NCBI GenBank assembly: GCA_905221605.1
Contig: CAJNDS010001780.1
Location: 302,501 to 366,500 of the forward strand
DNA from: Symbiodinium natans
Taxonomy: Eukaryota > Sar > Dinophyceae > Suessiales > Symbiodiniaceae
DNA: 64,000 bases
Direction: 5' to 3'
The translations under genes were made by a program, and so were the position numbers. The notes beneath the pieces were generated by a model. That model worked only from the letters and a program-made list of their open reading frames with translations, made no database searches and was not told where the DNA came from. Below are positions 56,469 through 64,000 of this stretch, one piece after another (the first letter of the stretch is position 1; the number at the start of each line of letters is the position of its first letter).

Positions 56469-57217
56469 GCAGGGTCCGAGGATTTAGCTGAGAGGGGGTT
56501 TAGGAGATTCACCTGCTCGTAGCAGGTTAACAGGAATGGCGCCCACGGCACCGAAACCCCTAGCTAAAGCTCTAAAGCTTAAGCTCGCCCTCACCGAGCC
56601 CACCACCCTTCGCCCTAAACCCCCAGCCCCAAACCGTAAACCCTAAAAGCCTGAAATCCAGAACTTTGCCCTGAACACCCAAAAACCCCAAAAGCCTGAA
56701 TCCCCAAAACCCTAAACCTCATCCCCTAAACCCTGAACTCAACCCCTGAACCCCTGAACCCCTGAACCCTAAACCCTGCAACCCTGAACCCTGAAACCCT
56801 AAACCCTAAACCGTAAACCCTCCCAAGAAGCCCAGTAAGCAGAGGCAGGGGACCTTAAACAGTCCCAGAAATTAAGCAGGGGCCTTAAACCCTTCCAGTA
56901 GCCAGGGGGACCTGAAACCCTAAGCCCTAAACCCTAAACCCTACCAAGCCCTAAACCCTAAACACCCTAAACCCTAAACCCCAAACCCTGCGCTTCACAA
57001 CCGGAGCCTCAGGTGGCGGCGCCTCCGCCTCAAGTAGTTCATCACGCTGCTGGGCCGCAACACAAAGATGCCCCCGTAGGGTTTAGGGTTTAGGGTTTAG
57101 GGTTTAGGGTTTAGGGTTTAGGGTGTAGGGTTTAGGGTTTAGGGTTTAGTGTTTGGGGTTTGGGGTTTGGGGTTTGGGTTTGGGGTTTTGGGGCTTGGGG
57201 TTTGGGGTTTGGGGTTT

Positions 57218-57310
57218 GCTTGGAGGTTCATGGTACGTATTTACCAATTCTAACTGTACTTGTAAGCTACTTACAAGCCCCTGAACTGCCCTGATGTGGT
57301 GAGGTCTCTT
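57218..57310 (+). mobile_element. M1 element copy e, left half
   Basis: gcttggaggttcatggtacg ... ttacaagcccctgaactgcc. The left end is joined directly to a TTTGGGG/TTTAGGG array (57076-57217); the right half is missing. Confidence 0.8.
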
Positions 57311-57363
57311 TAACTAGTTGGCTCTTGAAATATTCTGTTCAGGCGCTTCTTTAAGCCCTCGAA

Positions 57364-57640
57364 GGAGAGTTGGGGGATGGCCACTACCATGTCGGGTCAG
57401 GCAAAACACGGATCGTCATCGGAAGTCACGGCCAAAACGTGTCCCTTTTTGGAGCCGAAGTTTCTGCTGTATCACATGTCTCCTTCGAAAAGAGGGAAGT
57501 GGACGTTGCTGCTCTGAGGCTCGCGGTCGCGGTTGTCGGCCGGCTACAGGCGGGGGGGCAACGTTTGTCGTTGCTCAGTTGGGTCTGTTGCGTCCCCAAG
57601 CTCAAAACCCTATACCGTGTCTGCAGCCTCAGGCTCGAAG
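57364..57640 (+). CDS. Candidate coding block, unknown
   Basis: Two overlapping long frames occur. The more protein-like reads DGHYHVGSGKTRIVIGSHGQ, then NVSLFGAEVSAVSHVSFEKR and on to AALRLAVAVVGRLQAGG. GSGKTR recalls a P-loop but lacks the full GxxxxGK[ST] context. The island is repeat-free for 300 bases. It may be an exon or an inserted cDNA fragment. Confidence 0.35.
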
Positions 57641-58094
57641 TTTTACTCAAGAGTCCATATGGGACTAAAGGCCATCCCGCATACGGTCTTGGAGGTGTCG
57701 TGTTGAGCAGGGTTAAGCCTAAACCCTAAACCCTAAACCCTAAACCCTAAACCCTAAACCCCAAACCCTAAACCCTAAACCCTAAGGGTTCGAGGGTGTG
57801 GTCTCATGTGAGCATCTCTCCTTGCGTCTCAGAGGCGCGCCGAGGATGACTTCTGCGCCAAGTGGAGTTTAGATCGGCCGGCGAGGCCGGGGGTTTTAGG
57901 GTTTCATGGGTTTATAAACGAGGGTTTCGGGTTTCGGGCTTTGGGTTTAGGGTTTTAGGGTGTTAAGGTTTTAGGGGTAGGGTGTTAGGGTTTTTGGGTT
58001 TTTAGGTTTTTGGGTTTCTCCCTCGGGAAACTAGGGTCTCTCCTTGGGTGGGTGCCTACGATACTACGGTAGGGCTTTCGACCCTGTTGAACCG

Positions 58095-58275
58095 CTACTT
58101 GGAGGTTCATGGTACTTGTTAACCAAATATATCTGTGCTTATAACCCACTTATGAGCCTCTTAAGTGCCCATTATGGTTATAAGTACAGTTATAAGTACA
58201 GTTACAAGTGTACTTATAAGTACAGTTATAAGTACAGTTATAATTGGTTAGTAAGTACCATGAACCTCCAAGTAG
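58095..58275 (+). mobile_element. M1 element copy f, complete
   Basis: ctacttggaggttcatggta ... and taccatgaacctccaagtag: perfect inverted termini of at least 20 bases, 181 bases in all. The interior has repeated ataagtacagttataagtac palindromes. Confidence 0.9.
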
Positions 58276-58466
58276 AGCTTTCGGTTCTGATGACGCTCCG
58301 CCCTTGAGTCCTCAAGTTCTTAAGCCGCTTGCAAAGTGGAGGGTTTTAGGGTTGAGGGTTTTTTTGGGGTCCAGGGGTTTAGGGGTTGTAAGGTTTAGGG
58401 TTGAGGGCTTGGGGTTTAGGGTTTAGGGCTTAGGGCTTAGGGCTTCGAGGGCTTTAAGTGAGCCAG

Positions 58467-60342
58467 GTTGCTGCTGAGAGACCTGCCGCCGGATCTCCGC
58501 GAGCAGGCTCCTGAAATCCCAGGGTCCAGGGTGTATGGCTTAGGGAGGTTTGGGGTCTTGGGCCTTGGGTGCACTATGTATGGTGGCAGGTCCAGAGAAC
58601 TCCCACCGCCTAAGTTAGACTAATCCTCGAAGTCCTCGCTGGCACTTTTGCTGCAAGGGCATTGAAGAAAGTCAGTTGCGCAATGGCATCTAACCAGGTG
58701 ACAAGTCACCCTATTTCCCCTACACCCGAAAACCTGAGCCGCAAACCCTAAACCCTGAAGCCCTAAACCCTAAACCCTAAACCCTAAACCCTAAACCCTA
58801 AACCGTGACTCTCAACTTCGATCTTCAAGCGCCTTGAGCTCTGAATCCTAAACCCTAAACCACCCTGAGCCCCAAATCCTCAACCCTAAGGCCCCCTAAG
58901 CAAACCGAACTGAGAGCTTTGCCTCGTTTCAGGAAATCCGGACGAAGCTCGAAGCTCCAGATCCCAGATCCCGATACGCCCTTACATCACGTACCAGGGA
59001 TTGGGGTTTAAAACCCTCAACCCCCTCAACTCCTAAACCCCTAAACCCCGAAAACCCTCAAATCTTAAAACCCTAAGGCCCTGAAGGCTTCAGGGTTGGG
59101 GGTTTAGGGTTCAGGGTTTAGGGCTTAGGGTTTTTTACGGCTTAGGGCTTGGGAACCTTTTGAGCCCTGGCAAACCCTAACTAACCTCAAAACTTGCTAG
59201 CTTCATATTTGGGAATTATTCTAGGACGCAGAGTAGGCCCTTATCCCCTTTTTTTCTGCTTTAGGTTCCCTTGCAATCCCCTTTAAACCCAAAAGGGCAC
59301 CCTTTTTGTACCTAGCTTCGTTTTGGGCCCAGTTCAGGCTTCTATAAAGCCTAGACCCAAAGCCGCTGTGAGGCGATGATGAAGTTCAACCCCTACACTG
59401 AGGCCTCTTGATGCCTCCCAGCACTGCTCGATAGTGCAGCAACGCAGAGGTTACGTAATGTAGGGGTCGGAACAAGTACTAATCGCATCCCCCTGTGGTC
59501 CCTCTGCAGTTGTACTTGCCGCAAAAACCCTATTCTAAAGGGCCGGTTCAAAGGCCCCAAAACCTAAACACTAAGCCCTAAACCGGAGGACCAGGGGTTT
59601 TTGACACGGACGTTGGGTATGGGCTTAGGAGCCCATCACAGTTCGCACGGCCTAGGGTTCGGGAGTTATAGGCATACAGCTCAGGTTATGTGTCCCTAAA
59701 TCCTAGACCCTAAGCCCTAAACCTTGCGCTCATTCTAGTACAGGGGGTGCCTCCTTGTAGAACCTGAGCTTCCCCAAGCAGAGAGGAGTGTAACGTACCT
59801 TCAACCTGGTTTAGGGTTCGGGTTTAGGGTTTAGGTTTTGAGGTTCAGCATCTCAGGGTCCAAGCATTCACTAGGTCAGCAGCTTTTCAAGCGCCCGAAA
59901 AGTACCCACCCACGCAGAGAATCCCTTACCATTAAGACAATAAGCTTCGATTAAGCCCTACGCACTCGTCCCTGAACCTTAAACCTTAACCTTAGAACCC
60001 TAAGCCCTGAACCCCCCTAAGTCCCTTGAATCCTAAATCTTGGGGCTCTTCAACCCTCATGCCAGCCAGTGGCTTTGAAGATGACTCATTTTCGGACCTT
60101 GCCTGCCAATTTTCGAACCTTGCCCGCTAATTTTCGGACCTTGCCCGGGTTTGAAAATTAGCGGTGTCAAGGTCCGAGAATTAGCGGGCAAGGTCCGAAA
60201 ATCCGTGGGCAAGGTCGTGGGTCAGCCAATGGACCTTGCCCACTGATTTTCGGACCTTGCCTGCTGCCAGGTGAAGCACGCCGACTACTCGAAGGTCTTT
60301 GCCGCCTGGACGCGCCGCGCCTGGGCCGCCTTCACGGCCTAA
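58467..60342 (+). CDS. Unnamed protein, last three exons
   Basis: Exons 58467-58506 (LLLRDLPPDLREQ, donor gctcct), 58933-58977 (EIRTKLEAPDPRSRY, donor gccctt) and 60271-60342 (VKHADYSKVFAAWTRRAWAA, then FTA and TAA) join in phase 0 with AG|G acceptors. A possible earlier exon is at 57835 (RAEDDFCAKWSLDRP). The C-terminus is rich in Trp, Ala and Arg and looks helical. No family recognised. The last intron holds an M4 copy, an M8 copy and GACCTTGC palindromes. Confidence 0.65.
59236..59320 (+). repeat. M4 dispersed repeat, copy 3
   Basis: ccccttttttt..gctttaggttccc ... ctttaaacccaaaagggcac ... gtacctagctt, matching 15202. Confidence 0.65.
59458..59536 (+). repeat. M8 dispersed repeat, copy 3
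   Basis: atgtaggggtcgg..actaatcgcatccccctgtggtccctctgcag..gcaaaaaccctattc, matching 28678. Confidence 0.7.
60092..60265. repeat. GCAAGGTC/GACCTTGC motif cluster, site 2
   Basis: Copies of ttttcggaccttgcccgcta and, inverted, tagcgggcaaggtccgaaaa form a large imperfect palindrome. The core gaccttgcccgc is shared with 22378-22812. Confidence 0.85.
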
Positions 60343-60557
60343 GGGTTAGGGTTTAGGGCTTGCTTTCGAGCTTCAGACAAGCTACTTTTAATGACCCAAA
60401 CATTAAACCCTAAACCCCAAACCCTAAAGCCTACACCCCAAACCCTAAACGCTAAACCCCAAACCCTAAACCCTAAACCCTGAACCCAAATAAATAGACC
60501 GACCCCCTGCGGTCCCCCTGTATCGGCCTAAGCCGAGGCTTCCGCAACTCTGCCAAG

Positions 60558-60620
60558 GCCGCGCGCAGCTCTCGAAATCTCTTAGATGCCAGTTGCAAGC
60601 GGCTTTTTGAACAGTGTAGG
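60558..60620 (+). CDS. Candidate exon of a further gene
   Basis: After ccaag| the frame reads AARSSRNLLDASCKRLFEQC, then goes into TTTAGGG-type sequence. GC-rich and repeat-free. No partner exon identified. Confidence 0.35.
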
Positions 60621-61334
60621 GTTATAGGGTTATGGGGTTATGGGGTTTAGGGTTTAGGGTTTAGGGTTTTGGGGTATAGGCTAGGAAGGGTTTTTGGTAC
60701 ATAGGGTTCAGGGTCCAAAATGAGGCATCATTATAGGGTTTCGGCTTACGCGGCTCTGGCGCATTTTGAGATTGTCTGGGGCTCTGAACGTTAAGGGAAG
60801 GCTTAGGGTTATAGTGTTCAAGCCTTCGAGCGGGGGGGGGGGGGGTTATTGGTGTAGGGTGGAGTGTGCAGATCTACAATGGCTGAAGGGTTCAAATGTT
60901 GAGGGCTTCGGTTTTCAGCTTTCACTTTTTTGGGTTTACATAGGAGCTGAGGGGTTCAAGGTGGAGAATGCTTCAGAATGCCAAAGTAGGGGGTTTCACA
61001 TGCGGTTAAGTGTCAAATACGGGCTCGGACTTCACAGTTTACTGCGCACGGTTCCTGGGGTTCAGGGTTTGAAGGGCAGGGTTCAGGGTTCAGGATTCCT
61101 TCAAACCCCCAAACCCCACAACCCCGAAGATCCCAGCAGCTTCAAAGCCCGCGACAAGGGCCCCTAAACCCGAAATTTAAGAGCCTTCGGCTCAAGCCGC
61201 CGACCGTGCTGGAGCATAGTTGAGAGGTCTAAACCCGCTCGCATGGTTCGAAGATCATCCCAGCCTGCTCGGCAGAGTTTTGTGAAACGTTTGGGGGGGT
61301 AGGGGGTAGCACCAGGACAAGCTCAAGCCAAAAG

Positions 61335-61585
61335 AGAGGTGGGTGGGGGTGGGGGGGGGGGAGGGGGTGGGGGGGTAGGGGGAGGGGGGGGGAGGGGGGG
61401 GGGAGAGGGGGGGGGAGGAGGGGGGGAGGGGGGGGGGGAGGGGGGGGGGAAGGGGGGGGAAGGGTGGGGGGGGGAGGGGGGGGGAGGGGGGGGGGAGGGG
61501 GGGGGGAGGGGGGGGGAGGGGGGGGGGGCGGGAGGGGGGGGGGGGGGGGGGGAGGGGAGGAGGGGGGAGGGGGGGGGGTGGGGTG
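61335..61585. repeat. Polypurine G-rich block
   Basis: About 250 bases of GGGGGG(A/T/AG)n on the + strand with almost no C. Gly/Glu frames on + and Pro-only frames on - are artefacts. Expected to form G-quadruplex or triplex structures. Confidence 0.97.
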
Positions 61586-61870
61586 CCTAAACCCTAACCT
61601 AAACTCTAAACCATAAACCAAGCGCTCCGAAGAGCACTACGAAGCCCCTGAAACCCTGTACTGGCTACTTGTCAAGGAGTTTGACTCAGTTATATGGTTC
61701 TTAAGGGAGGGGGGTTTAGGGTTTAGGGTTTAGGGTTTAGGGGAGGGGGCTATGCAACCCAAGGTTCCCTCATAGGGCTCCCCAAGCCTAAGCTTCCCGA
61801 CAGTTCCCTAGGTACCTACCACCCATGAACACCCCTCCCTTCTAAATCGTAGTTGGGTAGCATTTTGCAT

Positions 61871-61942
61871 GTGTAAGGGTACTTAAACCCAATAAGGAAT
61901 ATAATGTAAATGTTTAAATACTATCCCAACCATGAACTAGCC
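61871..61942 (+). repeat. M6 dispersed repeat, copy 2
   Basis: taagggtacttaaacccaat, then aaggaat, a variable part, and actatcccaaccatg, as at 17491. Confidence 0.7.
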
Positions 61943-62106
61943 TTAAGAACCCTATAATTCAGGTCAAGAAAAGTTAATGTATAGTAGACAACATGGTGCA
62001 GTACACTTATTCTGGTAACTTAAGCAGCACCAACCCACTTTGAAGCACAGCGGTTCAAGTCCTTAGTTGAGCCTACATCCTCAGGGTCTCAATGTCCAAA
62101 TAATTA

Positions 62107-62203
62107 CCCAAAGGCTCCTGTGTAGTACCTTTTTGGGGGTAGTATACTAGAATCCCCTATAACTAACCCAAAAAGGAACTACATTGGAGCCTTTGGGTAG
62201 CCA
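62107..62203. mobile_element. M7 inverted-repeat element
   Basis: acccaaaggctcctgtgtag then tacctttttggg, and inverted cccaaaaaggaactacattg then gagcctttgggt; about 30-base arms, 97 bases in all, non-coding. Confidence 0.85.
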
Positions 62204-62337
62204 TAGTTCCCAACAGGCCTAGTTGCCGCCCCCTCCAAACCCTAAACCCTAAACCCCGTACCCCACACCCAAGTCCTGGGGGTTTTGGACTTAGCTTGTG
62301 AACGCATAGCTGTGTCTATGCGACACGGCCACTGCAG

Positions 62338-62391
62338 AAGAAGAAGAAGAAGAAGAAGAAGAAGAAGAAGAAGAAGAAGAAGAAGAAGAAG
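62338..62391. repeat. (GAA)n microsatellite
   Basis: About 17 GAA units in an AG-strand orientation, ending gactagg. Could encode poly-Lys or poly-Glu, but no coding context is seen. Confidence 0.97.
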
Positions 62392-62462
62392 ACTAGGACC
62401 TTAAACCCTAAACCTTAGGATCTAACAGCCTGCAATCTTAAGACTTGAGAATGCCAAGCAGG

Positions 62463-62500
62463 AGGGCGGGGAAGCTGACGGCAGCGAGCAACAGGGGCAC
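62463..62500 (+). CDS. Candidate short exon
   Basis: caag|caggagggcggggaag...: frame QEGGEADGSEQQG ending before gcaccg, the same donor hexamer as FabZ exon 4. Acidic and Gly-rich. Weak on its own. Confidence 0.3.
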
Positions 62501-63535
62501 CGCGACGGCGGCGGGAGGTCGGGGGAGGGGGGGAGTTTATTTCGGATGTGGGGTATGGGGCTTAGGGATTAAAGTTTTGAATTTACGGTCTTGGCCGGGG
62601 TTATGCTTAGTGCTGGGTCTGGGGTTTGGGGTTTCTCTATATACTCCATCCCTTCGAGGGCGAAAGCATCTTGCCACACCTTTCAGGCAGCCTGGCAGGT
62701 TTGGGGGGGGGGAGGGGTTTTGGTTGAGGAAGGGGGCTAAGCTGGACTGGCAAATGAAGGCCTTGAAATGCATAGGGGTTTAGGGGTTTGGGGTTACAGG
62801 ATTTAGGGTTTCGGGATTAGGAGGGTTTCCACGCCCAGCCGGAGCAAACGTGAGATCTTGGCTCACTGGCGTCAATATTCAAGACCTTCCTACACCCTCA
62901 ACTCTGAACCCATAGATGCAGGGTTCAGGGCCTGGGCTGCGTAGTGGATGTGCCATGTCTTCTGAAGGTGCTTTAGTTTGACTGCGTACTGGTTCTGAGT
63001 AGGGAATGAGGAATGAGGTTCCTTTTCTCCCCCTTTCTGTATACCCTGTAAACATGAAAAATTCCATCAGTCCCTACCACGAACCAGGAAGTAATACAGG
63101 CGCTTGACTAATGGCTTCTCCCTGGTACGCCCTGCATAAAGACATTAAAAGCCACCCTTACTAAACGGCCTCACAAGCCCCTGTTAAATCGTCTTGGGTG
63201 GCCTGTACTCTTAATACCCCTACGGCCTACAACCCAATCAAACCTCTAACGCCGAAACTGTAATCCCTCAAGCCACGACAACCTAACAGTCAACTCCGAA
63301 GAAGTTTGGGGTTTGGGGTTTGGGGTTTAGGGTTTAATCAGGGTTTAGGGTCTATACATCCTGAACCCTAAACTATAAACCCTGAAGCCCAAACCCAAGC
63401 TCATCTAAGCCCACACCACCGCTTCCCAGAGAGCCCAGTATCAACATCCTTTCCTGGAGGAATACAACTGCACAAGGGTTCTTAGTCTGAAATGCGTATA
63501 TTCCGACCTTAAACCCAAAACGCTAAGCCTGAGCC

Positions 63536-63780
63536 CTAAACCCTAAACCCTAACCCCTAACCCCTAACCCGTAACCCCGAACCCCTAACCCCTAACCCCT
63601 AAACCCTAAACCTTATAAACCTTATAAACCTTATAAACCCTAAACCTTATAAACCCTAAACCCTAAACCCTAAACCCTAAACCCTAAACCCTAAACCCTA
63701 AACCTTATAAGCCCTAAATCCTAAACCCTACACTACACCCTAAACCCGAAACCCTAAACCCTATAAACCCTTCATGAAGG
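63536..63780. repeat. CCCTAAA array with CCTTATAAA variants
   Basis: Heptamers mixed with CCCCTAA and a CCTTATAAA nonamer variant; upstream of the exon at 63817. Confidence 0.95.
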
Positions 63781-63816
63781 TATATTGAGGGGGCTCGCTG
63801 GGCTTTCGTGCTCCAG

Positions 63817-63880
63817 GCGGACGCAGGGCGCGGAGCGGCTGCGCCGCCGCGACGCGCGGGAGCTGGAGAAGCTGCTGCGG
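63817..63880 (+). CDS. Exon of a gene running off the window
   Basis: After ctccag| the frame reads RTQGAERLRRRDARELEKLL then R, before gcgcct (GC donor). Very GC-rich, Arg/Glu/Leu coiled-coil type, 64 bases (phase 2 to 0). It probably belongs to a gene continuing to the right; candidate earlier exons are 60558-60620, 61130-61165 and 61250-61290. Confidence 0.55.
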
Positions 63881-63949
63881 GCGCCTTGGGTTTTAGGGTT
63901 TAGGGTTTATAGGGTTTAGGGTTTAGGGTTTAGGGTTTAGGGTTTAGGG

Positions 63950-64000
63950 TTTAGGGATTATAGTTGGGGGTACCAGAATCCCTATTAAGGACTGTTACTA
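63950..64000. mobile_element. M2 element, cut by window end
   Basis: gggattatagttgggggtac then cagaatccctattaaggact and gttacta: the right-hand part of an M2 element directly after a TTTAGGG array. Confidence 0.65.

Noticed and set aside
57364-57640. P-loop NTPase from GSGKTR
   Set aside because: The preceding glycine spacing and surrounding beta-strand pattern of a Walker A motif are missing.
61184-61200. Dinoflagellate spliced-leader relic (end ...ggctcaag)
   Set aside because: Only the last eight bases fit; the conserved ccgtagccatttt part is absent here and elsewhere.
61229-61621. Proline-rich (-) and glycine-rich (+) open frames
   Set aside because: Pure artefact of the polypurine block.
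61990-62070. tRNA gene near A/B-box-like sequences
   Set aside because: The T-arm and acceptor arm do not pair and the D-loop would be too long; kept only as a possible SINE hint.

Overview
This is eukaryotic nuclear DNA, most probably from a dinoflagellate. The evidence is short exons (15-207 bases) in very long introns, acceptors almost always of the form AG|G, and GC instead of GT at most 5' splice sites. All recognisable coding is on the + strand (unidirectional), and TTTAGGG/CCCTAAA-type repeat fills the non-coding DNA. Almost none of the long open frames are genes; most are translations of the repeats. The genes were found by reading small non-repetitive islands and joining them by protein homology and codon phase.

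Two genes can be reassembled with confidence. (1) A DEAH-box spliceosomal RNA helicase of the PRP2/DHX16 type: 23 exons from 1344 to 37777, covering motif V, motif VI, the winged-helix/ratchet region, the OB-fold and the stop codon. Its N-terminal half lies before the window. (2) A plastid-type FabZ, (3R)-hydroxyacyl-ACP dehydratase: the catalytic core runs from 9742 to 16660 in nine exons, with two likely targeting/linker exons at 6971 and 8662. FabZ lies wholly inside the 18-kb gap between helicase exons 1 (1344-1399) and 2 (19413-19440), in the same orientation, so it appears to be a nested gene.

After the helicase come at least five further + strand coding loci that I cannot name: about 39.1-49.5 kb, 50.9-53.8 kb (charged, helical), 55.7-56.5 kb, 58.5-60.3 kb, and one starting near 60.6 kb that probably runs off the window. 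Fragments of a reverse transcriptase (about 40.1 kb) and of an RRM-like protein (about 25.4 kb) sit in introns.

The non-coding DNA has three layers. First, telomere-like arrays in both orientations occur in most large introns, with local variants (TTTTGGGG, TTTGGGG, CCCTGAA, CCCCGAA, a CCCTAAACCCCAAA 14-mer). Second, at least eight families of short inverted-repeat, MITE-like elements recur; one supplies the 3' splice-site side of FabZ exon 2 and one has a visible target-site duplication and empty site. Third, there are microsatellites, homopolymer C/G runs, a 1-kb C6A3CA3-type minisatellite and a 250-bp polypurine block. The most notable picture is of genes whose introns have been filled with telomeric repeats and small inverted-repeat elements while exon phase and protein sequence stay intact.
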